A DNA stretch of 64,000 bases, from assembly GCF_005239225.2 (NCBI RefSeq), contig NC_133286.1, positions 18,676,572 through 18,740,571 of the forward strand, in the 5' to 3' direction. A program made the translations under genes and the position numbers. Positions 11,590 through 25,513 of the stretch are shown piece by piece (within the stretch, counting starts at the first letter, position 1; each line of letters begins with the position of its first letter). This DNA is from Populus alba (taxonomy: Eukaryota > Streptophyta > Magnoliopsida > Malpighiales > Salicaceae). The notes beneath the pieces are model-generated. The model had not been told where the DNA came from, did not search any database, and saw only the letters and a program-made list of their open reading frames with translations.

Positions 11590-14500
11590 TTAGTAGCAGT
11601 TCTTTTCAATTTTGCAGCTTAGGAGCTCCTTGGCTTCTAGCTGTCTCACCCTCTCTCTTAGATCCTCGATAGCTTGGGATCCATCCTGCAGCAAACCATA
11701 AAGAGAAAAGGGTCTTGTAAGAATCATGAAATAGTGTTATGGTAATCAAGCTACTAGAATGAATTAAACTCCTCATCCAAACCTTAATCTTCTTCATTAG
11801 TTCATCCTCTCGTTCGGTCTGCCTGGTCCTTTCTTCCTGTATCATAACTACAAGACACTCAAACTCTTTCTCCAACAGTTCTGTTTTCTTTCTTTCTGCC
11901 TCAAGCTCATTTGTTCTCTCTTGAAGCTGAACGAAATAGATAGATAAATTGAAAAGGGGAACATCGAATAGATCCATGGTGTGGAAATCAAATCAAACTA
12001 ATTATTTTTGTCTTTAATTTTTCTTCTGTTCTTTTTCAATGCACGTTCTCTTTTAATTTCATATAATCTTCCAAGTTTCAATAATGAAAAGCTAAGAATA
12101 CGATATTTTTTTTTACTCATCTCAATCAATATTCAACATCTTTTAAATTAAACTGTTAGTGGCATAAAATTCTGATCAAGATCTGAAACTCCACGAAGTC
12201 AAAGTTCTGAAAATGGAAACTTACAAAGTATTGTTGCTATGAAAATTCCCATGCACGTTGAGAATGCTTGAATGAGAAATTGGGGATATTAAAAGAAAAC
12301 CAAGATGTTTTGACTGATAATTAAGCAAAAAAGTGAGGAAAACTAAAGAGAGTAATCGTTTTAAAACAGATGTGAATAATTGAATACTTGTCTACACTTT
12401 TGAATTACTTTCATTCCTTGGATATACAATTCGTTCTTACTTCTTTCAACTGTGTTCTTGTCTAAGCTTTACTTGGAAAAATGTGAAACAAGAAGTGGAT
12501 TTCTATGACCATGTTCGTCTTTTAACTCCTATTTGAATTGGTAAACCTTAGTTAAGCATGAAATTGAAGAAACCATGACACAGTAAAATTTTGATTTCAC
12601 TGTTTCAAAGCAACGTACCCTGACAAATTAACAAGCGCAGCATAATTTGAATTTATTAGTTAAGTTAGGAGCATATACCTGGCTTTCAAGTTTCCGGCAC
12701 TTGTCCCTTTCATATTGCAGAAGATGATTCTCAGTCCCACAGATTCTATTCAACATGCAAATAACAAGAAACAGAGTATTTAGAAGTCGTGTATATGGCA
12801 CAACCAAAATCTGAACAAAATGGAGGCTCTGTTTCCAGACGAACCTTGATTCACGATCCTCTGCTTTTGAGTTGGATAAAGACTTCACGTTGCCATTGGT
12901 GGTAATTTGGCCATTCTCGCTGATGACAATAGGCTGCAAGTTGACATAGACATCAAAAAAAAAAAAAAAAAAACGTTATTACATAAATTTTTATGCAAAA
13001 AAGCTTGGGTAAAAATAAAAATAAGCATGTGGAGAATTTACCTTTGGATATGAAGGAGAGGTTAAGAGGTAGGTGCTTTTATGTTTGATGGGGTCGTGCA
13101 GAGATTCCCTGGAAGCGAAGGGTGCATTATGTCTAACACCTTCGCTTGCATCACTGACATCTGATATTTTGCAGGAATTCAATCCGTTTTTCATTCTGGA
13201 CTGTCGACTTTCAGAGCCGTGTCCGTTCTGATAAATTGCATTATCATGCGAGGATCTTTTATTTCCACCAGTAAAGCACTGTCCGTTCTGACTCGTTCGG
13301 GCAGAGTGTATGTCTTTATTGCATGCTGATTGTATTGTGTCTGAAGAAAGGTTCTTAGACTGCCTCCTCACAGCATAGCCAATCTTATGGCAATTTGTCC
13401 TCCTAAATGCCAACAAAAAAAAGTTTTTGAAAATTCAAATGTCAATCACTTGGAAATATCTGAAAGCGAAGCAAGTGAAGAAGTGCAAACCAATAAGTCT
13501 TTTGCAGATTAATCAATTTTGCCTCTAATCTTGAAAGCACACTTGTGCGCTCAAAACCTTGTTTATCATGAGCAGGCTCAACAAAATTTGCTTCCAATAC
13601 ACCTGTTCCAACAAAAAAGCAAACCCGGAGAGACGGAGATTTAGCTATATACTCGTTGATGGAATGCAGTTTACTCTTAAGTACTTCGCAAGACTAAGAA
13701 AATACCTATTACCCCACGACCATCACTTCCAGCAGCATTCCACACCCTCCAAAAAGGCTGAAGAACACGAGTTTGGATAAAATATGACAGTTAGAATGAT
13801 TACAGATTCCTAGAAACAATTATGATACAAGCACTTGAAATGAATAATTTTGTTCTGTATGCTTGTGCTGGCAATACGGTGAGGATGCAAGGAAAAGGAC
13901 AACCAATCAGAAAGGAGCTCGTAATCGCAAGATTAGCATAAAAATTACTATTCCTGGATTTTATTCCATGCAAATCGTAGCTAAATCTTGTGGAAGCCTA
14001 GTTCAAGATATCGTGTAAGAAAACAAGAGCGATTATCTTAATGCTTCAAGCTCGCATAGTCGCTCAGCAATGCAATTCTTTTCTCTATAAATAGCAGGTC
14101 AAGTATATATCCAACAGGAGCAGGAATGGATTCTTTTTCATCCGCAGCATATAAAAAGCATAGTGTTATTGCAATGCTGCATTAAGACTTTGGTCTTTCC
14201 AACTTGATTGCCAGATTCAATCAAGTGGAAAATGATATGTAATGCGCAGAAATATAACCTTGATAAGTCGATTCTTGTGATAAACATTAAATCCCTGAAC
14301 GTCAATATGATTGCCAGCATCCTTCACAAACCCAATTTTCCCGGTTGCAGCCATCTGCCAAAACAAAAACCGGGTCACTGGAGGGAAACCAACAAAAACC
14401 GAAGAAATCGAGGAGTTTGTTAACGTTACATTCTTATTCTCTTGAACTCTCTCTGGAACATTCACAGGCTTGTATGAAATATCCTGCTCTAGCATCATAT

Positions 14501-17500
14501 CCTTCACTAGGTCATGGTGTTCCACTTCTTTCCCGCGCAGGATAATTCTGAAGCTTGGTGGAAGTTCTAGGTAGAGAATTGATGCATAACTCTAGAAATG
14601 GAAAGAAACGAAAGAGCATAGTCAGCAACAATTATAGAAATACATAAAAAGATTTTTTCAAAGTAGAGCTAAGTTATGTTTTTCTTTCTGTGTTTCAACG
14701 ATAAAAACTAGACAAAAAGAGATAACTAGCCATAGCATGAACTTCCAAGCGAAAACGGATGACTGAAAAATAGGCATGTGCCCCAGTCACCTCAATCCAA
14801 GTCCACAAACAACATAACCTACTAATTTGATCCAAGAAAGATATACAGATCCCCTCCCACCCATATATAATGCAATTATATATTGCAGGCAGGCAGATGA
14901 CGAATCATGAAAAGATCATGTTCACGTATCACTTATTGTAGCTTAAGTTGCTTCTAACCCTAATTATCTTGCACTTGAACCCAGGTTTTCTTGGGTGGAT
15001 CCATTCTTGAACAAATTGGTCATGGAAAATCATACTTCAAATTATTTCTTCAACGGAAATCACACAGAATGTTTGGTGGAAACCAATTAAACAGTGGCAA
15101 GAAGGCTTTATTTTAAAGATACAGTTCTAACATCTGAATAACACAATCAAGCAAGAAAATCTAAGTAAATAAATAGAAACAGAAAAATGTCTACGAACAA
15201 GGAGATCCAAATAACATTTTAAATTTAAGTAATTAAAGACATTGTACGTACTCTTAATGAGTGTTGATAAGTTAAAAAATGTCCGGAGTTGGGATATTTT
15301 GCTGCCTTTACTACGTTATTAACATCTCGATTGTCTCCTCTAATTTGAATGTCCTGTGATTTCCAATTGCCACCAAAAAATATCACATCAGAAACCACTT
15401 TCAGATCTGGGTTAATTCCAGATGGGGAAAATGTTGACCAGAAAGTAACTATGCTGAAGGCATACATGTGCATCGGTGTAGAAATCCAATTCCAGATGCC
15501 CATCTTCTTCCTCTCAAAGATTGTAGATGATGATACGTGTTCCTTGATCTTTCAGGAAGTTAAACTACAACATAACATAGCATGCGATTATAGAATGGAA
15601 TACAATGAAATAGGAAAGTAACTTCTAGTATGTTTGCACTTGCAACTGGTTGTGCAATGATGCCTTGCCAGTGAGGAGATTTAAATTGATCATTTATATC
15701 AGGACGACGATGACTAAGGAAGCTAAATGATCCGTGTAGATCATCGAAGGACGCTGAATTATTTGCGAATGAAATGAAATGCAGTTCAAGGAAACCATAG
15801 TAGGGAAATCAGCAAGCAAGGACTATAAGATAGAATTTTAAGACCAATATATATCTCTAACCTCTATTTTCCCAAGCATTGGCATGGTATTAATTTGAAA
15901 GATCTTCTCAGGTCCTAACCTGAGAAATTCCTAGGGGGCATACACTCCAGCTTTTGGAAAATACTTAAGCTTTTTTGTCCTGTCTCACGAATTCTGGATG
16001 GAATATCTCAAATGCAATATAATACGTTAATGTGCATGAAAAAAAGTCCACAATCTGTCTCTATTTTGGAAACTACATATAATGATTGGTCCTTTTCCCC
16101 TTTAATCTTCTTCCCTTTTCAAATAAATTCATTCATATTTGTGAGAATGAAAAGAGCAAGTGAATGAAAAGGAGCATTGAATGGAGAAATATGACATCGT
16201 CTCCATCAAGCCTTAGACGGGTACAAACAAGAGAAGGATTTAACATGAAACTTACCTGCTGTAGAAGTTCTTCCTCACTTGCAAATGGCGACCACTGCGA
16301 TATGGTTTTTAAATTCATATCCCAGTCATTTGAAGAAGAGCGTATTTTCTTGTTCCAGCCACGTCCTCCTTTCTCAAAGTCAATCTTGAAATTTCAACAC
16401 GAAAATGTTAATTTTTTTCAGTAGTAGAGTATGACAAATTAATCGTAAACCATGCAAGACAAAAACTATATCCAAAACAAAATGTCCAGTGGAAATTTTA
16501 ATTATGGTTAGACACTAAAGGATAACATTGGCTGTCCATTACTTTTTCTCAATCTCTTATATCTCCTATCTGAATAACATTCCATCATTTCTTCACCACA
16601 CAGATCTTTCCCTACTTTCATTCTTTTTAATTGATCAAAAGAGAATTCCAAGAGTGTTGACTGTTGACCAACAATTTACTGAATTCCTCAAATAACAAAC
16701 TTCTCCAATTGTATAATCATCTCATATCTGGTTCAAGCATCAAAGCATCAAGGTCTTACCATTGGAACCACTATATCTTCCTTTCCAGTGGCTGTTAAAA
16801 ATGTGTAGGACAGCAGTCCGATACTTTGTGTTACACTACAAAGAAAGAAAATTGCATTATCGGTCGCTGAATGGCCCATGATCGATATACAGAGTGAAAA
16901 ATTTTGTTTCTGTTCGAGGTGAAAATTGACATTAACAAGCCAGAATTGTTATATCGGAACATCAAGCAAGCATGTAAATGATCGAAATGAACGCTTTGGC
17001 CAGATGGGAGTTGTGAAAAAACCTTTTTCCATTCTCCCCCCGACAGCGAGAAAACACAATCACATCTGCCCCAAGTCTCATTGTACTAGTTTTGAAGCCA
17101 TTTCCATCTGAATAATATAAAACAAAAGTTTGATTAAATGGCATATTCCAGAGTTTCAGTAAGAGCTTATTATTTGATTAAATGGCTTACATTGACCAAT
17201 AGTATTAGCCATTTTGCTTTTGGTAGAGTATCCAAGAGACATGCATGCCCGCATCCTGTCAGGAGTCATCCCACCACCGTTATCTGTAATCAACATAAGC
17301 AAAGATTGGAAACCAGTCACACAATAAATAGGCATGTGTACTATTCCCTCATTAATTCATCGCACAACGAGAAGCCCTTTCTTGTGTGCTCTGGAATCTG
17401 TACAAAATACTCAATTGAACTTCAATTTTTTTCTTTTTCACTTGAAGGGTCTTGAGTAGTTGAGCTTCTTAACAGGAATAACTCTTTTATTTCAGAAATT

Positions 17501-18643
17501 CTTAGGGGGATTTGCATCCAAATTCATTACCACTTGGTATGCACCAAGCCCGTCAAATACAGAAGTGACAAGATATCAGCACAGAACAATTATAGAGATA
17601 ACTACCTTCAACTAGCAGCATCTTAGAGAAATCTTTGCTGTTATTCAGAACATCTATGCTTACACAAGTAGCGCCATGACCAACCTAAACAAAATCGCCA
17701 GCAGTCAAGAAAAAGAAACGAAAAGAAATTTTCGTTGAAACTATGCAAGAGCAACGAATACCTCATCTACAGCATTGTCTAGGAGTTCAGCGAAAGCTGC
17801 AAATAAGAACCCAGATGAATAAAACTCACCTATTCGAGTTAAGCAAACATATATACACATAGATATTAGTACAATTCAACGACCACTAATTACCTCCCAG
17901 TGCCCATTTATGGCTGGTTGCGTTTGAATGCAAGAACTTGGGGTGCACCCTGACATGATCCATGCCAACTATACGGATATCAATACATTGATTAGAAAAT
18001 ATAGCAGTACAAAATGCATATTCCTTAATTTTGTGGCCTCTATAAAATGGACGTAAAGGAAGTGACTTTCCAATGCCAACGAATTATGAAAGAACTCAAA
18101 AAACAAACTAAAAAGGGCATTGCATGCCCAGTACTGTTCTTGTAAACAGGAATTAAGTAGCTATTACAAACAATAACACAACTAGAATGACATGCTGACA
18201 AATATTGCAAACAAAACAGGAAAAACTATAAGCCACAAATTAATTAGAGTAGCATGGACTATAGAACCACCTGAATGATCAGCAGATGAGTCAGCAACGC
18301 TGCCTCCCTCATAATCCCCTGCTTTCCAAAACTGCTTACAACCACGTACAACCGGAACAGCAGCCACTTGATTATCATTGTTATTGTTGTTCATGTTGTT
18401 GTTACCAACACCGACATGCCCTTCTTGATGATCTTTGTATGTTAATGGTGGGGGTGCCGTTCTAAGAGGAACAGGAGCAAGACACCCACGATCAGGCACA
18501 GCGAAACCTAAATCTCTCTCTTGTTTCGGTTTCTTCTTCAAAAAGCTATGACCATTACCGTCACAATCATTCAAGGAGTTACTGCTCCGTTTAGCAGCGG
18601 TACTCCTAACTTGTTGTTCAAGAAAGGAATTGTTGACGTCCAT
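11590..18643 (-). CDS. MORC-family GHKL ATPase (MORC4/7-like), interrupted by an in-frame TGA
   Basis: Coding exons on the minus strand, in order: 18271-18643, 17894-17968, 17762-17796, 17606-17684, 17191-17283, 17023-17107, 16760-16835, 16256-16384, 15466-15564, 15252-15353, 14430-14591, 14259-14354, 13706-13757, 13491-13602, 13042-13402, 12845-12933, 12679-12745, 11783-11926, 11590-11685. All phases agree and total 775 codons. Plant MORC ATPases act in RNA-directed DNA methylation, transposon silencing and immunity (family knowledge). Visible are the N box LLDNAVDE (about 154-161), G1 box DNGGGM (188-193), GQYGNGFK (217-224), the S5 transducer and a C-terminal coiled coil (about 690-765). 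The N-terminal leader is low-complexity and asparagine-rich. The break: codon 332 is TGA (15514-15516) in the motif IIIYNL-W, so the plain product would stop at 331 residues, after the ATPase core. Confidence 0.9.
15466..15564 (-). other. MORC coding exon 9 carrying a premature stop
   Basis: The exon has a good acceptor (TGTAG) and donor (GTATGC). It is 99 nt with phase 0 at both ends and encodes FNFLKDQGTRIIIYNL, stop, EEEDGHLELDFYTDAH. Both sides of the stop match the MORC family, where tryptophan is expected, so one TGG to TGA change explains it. Skipping this symmetric exon would keep the frame and delete 33 residues. Confidence 0.85.
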
Positions 18644-20257
18644 ATTGTCAAGACTATCAGAATGAAGGCTTGAAGTACTCCCACCACTAGAAAACTCAAA
18701 TAACTTGATGTAACAATATTGGGGTTGTTAATGCAGTCTTGTCTTGATGGAGTCGCAGCACTGTGTGGTCAAACAAGGTTCAAGAATTTCTTTCTTGATA
18801 CTTGAAACCAAGTTATATGACTTTGAGAGTACTTTTTGTTGGTTTTTAGTGTTTTGTCAAGATGAATCCGAGAGGAATTGTAGGAGAGGGAGTTCGGGAG
18901 GGAGAGAAACTTCTGTTTGTGAGTTGTGAGACACGAGTGGTGCGACTCTCCGTTTCGCACCCTCTCTTAATGTTTATCTAGGGATTCGCACATGTTTTGC
19001 CGGTAAAGAATTGGTTCGATACGCTGAAAGTACAAAATAACCGCCACTTCCTTTTAAATTAAATATTTTATTATTTTGACATTATCATCATGGTAATATG
19101 TAATATATTTTTTTAATAAATATGAATCTATATTACTATAAATTTTAGTTAACTAGTTTTTAAACGAAAATAATAACAATAATTAATAGAATAAGATAAT
19201 ATTTGATATGTTGAATAATATTGAATGAATTGGATTGTATTAGGTAAAAATATTATCTTGTAATTTGAATTGGAGTAAATAATTTATTTTATTTTTTTGC
19301 TTGGTAGATACTAGAGGAGACTCGGTTCACCCAAAACTTATCTATGCAAGCTTTAAAAAAAAAAAAAAAAAAAAAGTTACCGTTTAAAAATCAAGATCTA
19401 TCTGCAACACAAATAATCCGGGTCTCCAAACAACACAGTCAAAAACTTTGTAACCCATGCCTTTAACCTCTCAGCTCTTATTCATTATATTCAACATTAT
19501 TTCTATTCTTTTGCAAGATAACAATAAACTTTAACTGGGGATTTGAAATCCGAACCCTGGCTGACTTGTATTAGAAATTTGTATTTTGGATTGTGTCGTT
19601 GTGTTTATATATACACACAAAACTATGATATTTCTTTGTTTGTTGCCACATTAAAATTCTCATTTTCTCTTGAAACAAGTTTTCATTACTCCATTGATTA
19701 CAGTAAAGGGTTTTGGATCTAAAGATTGAAAAGCCCATCAGATGAAAATGATATTTTCATCATTACCATTTAACAATACAAATCTTCTTCTGCTTTTTGT
19801 ATATAGAAACCCTCCACTGTCTCTTTTCTTCTCTTTTTAAAACGCAGTAGCATGTATTAATGGGATATCTCCAAGTCATCCACATTAATCATTTATTTGT
19901 TGTTCCACTGCAAGCAGAAGTTTTGTTTCTTTTCAGCTCAGCAAGAGCTGATGTTGCTGCTCCGGCCAATGGCTTTACTGAAGACAATCACAATCAGGAG
20001 CAGGATTCGCCAGGATCAGTGGAGGATGCATGGAGAGATTCCCATTGTCTTCCCATGCAGAGGTAATTGCTGGTTCGGTAATGGCCAATAATTAGACGAT
20101 AAGATCTCTTTTACTTGTTGATAGGATTGTTTTGGATGTGATGCTATTTGCTGTGATTAGAGCCAATTTAAAATATGACATGTTCTTTGTTTTCTTCTTC
20201 TTTTTCTATAGTAAACAAATGAATAACAACAAAACTTATTCAATGTGAAACTTTATT
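18644..20257. other. MORC upstream region and intergenic DNA
   Basis: The first few hundred bases are probably the MORC 5' UTR and promoter; the frame before the start ATG holds no earlier methionine back to an in-frame TAA. At about 19906-20061 one frame reads SSARADVAAPANGFTEDNHN and then QEQDSPGSVEDAWRDSHCLP, ending at an AG/GTAATT donor-like site. This looks like a stray coding exon, but no partner exon was found. The remainder is AT-rich and includes a poly-A run near 19353-19374. Confidence 0.4.
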
Positions 20258-20545
20258 TCACACGTTTATGATGTCCAGTTCAAAGGAAACAGTACCAGAG
20301 ATGATTCTGCGATCAACCGAATAAAAGATAAGACGAACCATATGATTCTGATTAATATGGAACTGCGCGGGGATCAAACACCTTATCACGGCACCATCTC
20401 CATAAAAACCAGCAAGCATCACAAAAAATAATAGCTTTCTTCTGCTTGTTTGATCATTCGTTAAGAGCTTATCATTGTTCATGAGCCATAAGAAAGCTTT
20501 CCTCTGGGGACCTGGCCATTGCCAGATTGCATTCCATAAAAACAT
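20258..20545 (-). mobile_element. LINE-type retrotransposon fragment (zf-RVT-like region)
   Basis: The minus strand encodes about 95 residues. The opening reads WNAIWQWPGPQRKAFLWLMN and then NDKLLTNDQTSRR. This matches the zinc-binding reverse-transcriptase (zf-RVT) region found at the end of plant non-LTR retrotransposon ORF2 and its domesticated fragments. No reverse transcriptase core or poly-A tail is seen, so it is a short relic. Resemblance is by motif only. Confidence 0.6.
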
Positions 20546-22100
20546 ATCATATTATAAAATAAAATAATTTATCTATGTCTCTTAACATACATCTTATTAT
20601 TTTTCCTACACTCAGTTATCGTGGACGGTATTGCAGAGGACCACTGCATTTCTCCTTGAAGTTTTTTTTTTTTTATATATTTGGACCCTGTAATTTTATG
20701 GTTTTATGTTTTAGCCCGTGTACGTACTTTATTGTCATCACATTTCAATCCTTGAGTCTTGTGAAGGGAGAGAGAAAATCATTGGGAAAAAAATAAAAAA
20801 GAGAGAAATTTTGGTTTATCACATTCTGATGAACCATGAAAGGTTAATTTTTGAATCAATAAATTTGTTTTAGAGATAGGAGTTCAATTTAAGAGATTTT
20901 TTCCTTTAACTATGTTGTAAAAAGCAGATTGAGAGTCTAAAATATTTGTTTTTAGTTTAATTTTTATTTTCTAGAGTAATTAGAGGGTGTTTAGATATTG
21001 GATATGGGGCTATTGAGGTTTTTACTATATTTTAAGGTGTTTTTAAATGAAAAAAAATTGAAAATTAAATTTAAAATATTCAAAACCTGAAACCTATTTT
21101 TTCAATGATAAAAAAATATTTAGGTGACATATACCTATTAAAAAATACAAAATCAAGCACTCGTACTTGGCTTCCCAGATCTCCCACACTTGGGCTTTTT
21201 TCTTTTGGGCCAAGCATGCATGGGTCTTAAAGTGTAGATTTGTGTGTGTGTTTTTTAATGGTTTTTTGCACTTTTTTTTTTGTACTTAATAATAATTTTT
21301 AAAAAATAATAATTATAACATTTTTCAATTGAGATTAGAGCTTATTTTGGTAAAATAAATAATTATTTTATGAATATTTATATATCAAACTTGAATTATT
21401 TATTTTTTTATACATTCACATGATAGTATTCGGGACATTAGTTTTTTTGGTTGAAGAGCACAATAAATTCTTATTTAAAAAACTTAGCTTCTAATAAAAA
21501 AAAAGAAGCATTGTTTGTAAAAAAAAAAAATAATAAATAACAGAAAGGGAGTTTCGTCTAAAAAAATACATATTTCTTCTCTTAAATTTAAGTTATTTGA
21601 ATTCTTATAAAATTTTATTTTAATTGCTTTAAATTTCTATAAAAAAAAACCATAAATAAGAAGAAAATACATTTTACTGAATAAATAAGAAATGTATAGA
21701 TATGTTGTTGATAAAAAGAAATTTATAGATATGTTAAATAAAAAATACATAAATAAGAAGAAAATTTTTTGACTGAATAAATATACCTTTTACTCTAGAA
21801 TTTAAACCCTTAAAAATCTTTTTTAAGTATTTATTTTAATAGCTATGATTTTTTTTAAAAAAATGGCTTTGAAAAATAGCCTTACGTGCAGACAAAAAAT
21901 AAAATAAAATACTAGTAGTCTATATTCAACTAGCTAGAGACTACCCAAACTCCACCGGCCAGGTGACGTACGTCTGGTGGCCATTTTTCATACAATCATG
22001 GACCGTCCGTCATTGCATACATAATCCGCAATTAATGAATTGACCACTAACATTTTGAAATTATTTGATGCTTATAGGAGCAGTGCTTCTCCACTATATA

Positions 22101-22281
22101 TGTGTTTGGAATTATTGCATGCTTTTTTTAAAAAATATTTTTATTTAAAGATATATTAAGATTATTTTTTTATTTATATTAACATATTAAAACAGTTAAA
22201 AAACACTAAAAATATTATTTTAAAATTTTTTAAAAAATTAAATATATTTTTAAAATATATCTAAACACAATTTTAAACACA
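22101..22281. mobile_element. MITE-like element, about 181 bp
   Basis: The ends TGTGTTTGGAATT and AATTTTAAACACA are inverted repeats matching at 11 of 13 positions. The interior is AT-rich and self-complementary. It resembles the other AT-rich blocks at 6785-6971, 27990-28150, 36915-37105 and 38550-38720. No coding capacity is present. The superfamily cannot be assigned, because no clear target duplication was identified. Confidence 0.5.
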
Positions 22282-24467
22282 AAAACAAACAATATTAATA
22301 AATGTTATTATTATTCAAACGAAATAAATATTAATAATATCAGTATAAAAGTTTTGGTCAGAGTTACCACCAAGTATGATATTGCACGACCTTTTTATTT
22401 TTTAGAACAAGCACTTATTTTGAAACATTCAATGTACTGATTGAATATAATTACTTGATGTCATCTTAGTGATTTGCATTAAATTCCATTCCTTAAAGTA
22501 AACTAAAATGATGATTGCAGAAGGGGTGAGTGGTCGCATACCTAGTTGAAAATAAAAGCATAGGAAATAAAAGCTTGCATATAGGTATCCTGAGTAACCC
22601 ATTAATTTGTGCCCCGATTTTCACAAAAAAGAAAAAAGAAAGAAACAAAAATGTAAGTTTTCTTCCTGTAAAACTTTATATTTATTTTAAATTTTAGATA
22701 ATGTTTGGTTATTGTATCATGATAAAAAAATAAAGATAAAAATATATTTAATTAAAAAAACAAGACATAAAATAAATATATTATAAAAAAGTTTTTAAAG
22801 TAAATTTTTGTACTTTTAAACTAAAAAATACAGGAGATATGCCTTATATAATAATTAAAATGTAAGTTTTGAGTTGGTTTTTTCTCTTTATTTATTTATA
22901 TTTTTTGTTCTTTGCCCTTGCTGGCCCATTTATGGTAGTAACGGAATATTCCTTCTTAGCATCCACTTCCTATGAGGTAACTCCGGGATATGTTGTTTAT
23001 AGTGAACAGTTGTTAGAAAACTGTGATGCATAAAACTGCCCTGTCAATTAAAGCTTGAGCTATTATCCTTGGTTCAAACTCTTGGGTGAAATGAGATTCA
23101 AAAACAAAGACCACTCCTCTTTATATTGCCAAGACCCATTATACCTCTATTCGTGCTAGCATAGTTAAATTTTACATAGGAAACTAGATTATTGTCTGTG
23201 GGTTAGATAAAAAAAAAAAAAATTAGAAATAAAAAAAAATATCATGGTATTGTTAATGTGTTTTTTTTAATAAAAAAATTAAAATATATAAAGATTGATC
23301 TAATTTGACTTGATCGACTTAACAGGTTTAAAGAAAATCCAGACAGCTAATAAAAATATAGTTTGACTAAAAAAATCAAAACAATAATTTTTAAAAAAAT
23401 AATGGAACGACAACTTATTAAATTGATTCGAATCAAGTTAGTTTGACCTTTCAAATTTGTTGCCTAGATCACAAGACCCTGATAACTCTATAGAAAGCAA
23501 ATAAAAAAATTATTAGATCCAATTATCAATCAATCCAATATTAAAAAAATGAATTTGAAAATAAAATTTAACTAAAAAAAATAGATAAGCAAAGAGATGA
23601 TTGAAAAAAATTAGAGTTCTTAGTGAGCTTTAATTCGAGGGTTTGAAGAGAGAGAAATTATGTTTGGAAGAGAGAATTTTGTTTTTGTCTTTTATTTGAG
23701 TTTGTGATATATTATATATAATGATAATTTTTTTTTTTTAATCTAGTTTAAAAATTTATGTTGAGATGATGTAAAATGTAGTTTTCTAAAATTCGATAAG
23801 CTAGTACAATTTTTAACAAAACCAAACGATACTAAGAATATTTTTTTCTATTTGCTATCAGAGTGACTAACTAATTGCTTATTTATTATGTTGCCCTAAG
23901 CTTTAGGTTCACATAAACAAAAATTAAAAACTCCAGCAATATATCCACTCTTGTAACAAATAAAATATCCATTAAAATCCTGGTTATTTTATACTTGTTT
24001 CCTATTTTCATTGTTATATTTTGGAGGTCTACCAATTTTTCTTCTTCCTATACTTCCATGTGGTATTTTTAGGCTATTATTTTTTTTAGATAAGTTTTTT
24101 ATTTTCAGAAATTAGATTTATTGTCCATAGCTGTCTTGTTTCATGATTAGATATTGTCCTCTAGACTCTTTCCCCACTCAAATGTGGGTAATGAGTGTCT
24201 CTAAGAACACTTCTTTTTATTTATGGCTTATAGTCTTTTGAAACTCCTTTCAAGCATGTGATAGGCTGATAGCTTGTCAATAATCTCACAAACAATAAGA
24301 TTATATCTTCCATTTTTAAGCTCTCCAATAATCTTTATAAAATCTCGAGCTTGTGCCATCCACCATTCAGAAATCAGAAAAGTGGCTTGCAACATATATA
24401 TTTCTTATCACCAACCTTAGCAGCCATGGATACTATTCTGTAAGGGTTTTTATATCTTTTTTGCTGA

Positions 24468-24470
<3 letters not shown>

Positions 24471-24503
<33 letters not shown>
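24471..24503. repeat. (AT)n microsatellite
   Basis: About sixteen AT units are visible. It is a plain simple-sequence repeat, and a poly-isoleucine/tyrosine frame across it is meaningless. Confidence 0.9.
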
Positions 24504-24504
<1 letters not shown>

Positions 24505-25317
24505 CGATAAAAATCACAAAATTAAAGAGATAATACTGACATTTATACTCATTTTGTTTATATTTTAAAAAAAAACTTAGCTCGATGAGCTATATATTCT
24601 TCATCGATCATGTTTACGATGCCAATCTTTATCTAATTCTTCTCTGAAAGGATGTAAGCAAACTTTGAGAAAGCTGTAATAGAGTAACCCTTTTTTTCCA
24701 CCTCATAAAATACGCATCCTTGAATAAAAAAGCTTGTTAAGATTTCCGACACTATTCTCAATGAGTTTCTCGTGTCGCTGCGTTGAATTTCTTTTAAATT
24801 ATCAGTGCTGCTGTAATAAAATCTGGGAAGAATTATATTATTTATATATATATATATTTGGTTTAATTGCTGGATCAAATTGAGTTCCTTATCAAAGATA
24901 ACGCGAACATTTGTGTCTTTACGTTTTTTAAGGTACTTAGAAGTAAAAGGATAGTCTGGTTTTGAAATAAATTTATAAGTACATGCATAATTTATTTATT
25001 TTTAAACATGAATTCTATTTTTAATTTACTCAAATAGGATAAACTGTTCGAGGGGAAAAATGAAGCGTCCATGATTTTGTTTTTGGCCCATGTTTTTCTG
25101 TTTGTTGGAGAAGTGATGGCGGCCTATATTGGTTAGCACGCAGTAACTAGCTTCTATGAATCTTCCACGAACACTGTGATGGTTCTGGTCAGGTTATGAA
25201 ATGGAAATTCTTTTTCCTTGCTTTCTTAACTCCTCTTAAGTCACGTGCAAGCAAAACTCAAATTTATTATTATACGATTGAGGTTGTATTTTAGGGAGAG
25301 AGGTTTGACTTTTGAGT

Positions 25318-25513
25318 AGAGGCGGAGTTAGATGACTGGTGGCGGCAGGAGCAGGAGCAGGGGCAGCGGCAAGAATTTTTTATTTTTTTTCTAGCACCTC
25401 TTCTTCCATAAATTAGATTTTTAATTTTAAAAACAAAAAATTTTAAATTTTAGTTTTTCTAACAAAATTTCTTTGATTTCGCCATTTCAAACTAAAATTC
25501 CTAACTCCATCTT
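25318..25513. mobile_element. Possible hAT-type MITE
   Basis: Imperfect inverted ends (AGAGGCGGAGTTAG and CTAACTCCATCTTT) enclose about 170 bp of non-coding DNA. The core GGCGGAG is shared with the terminal repeat of the hAT element at 62164-63841. No target duplication was found, so this is tentative. Confidence 0.35.
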
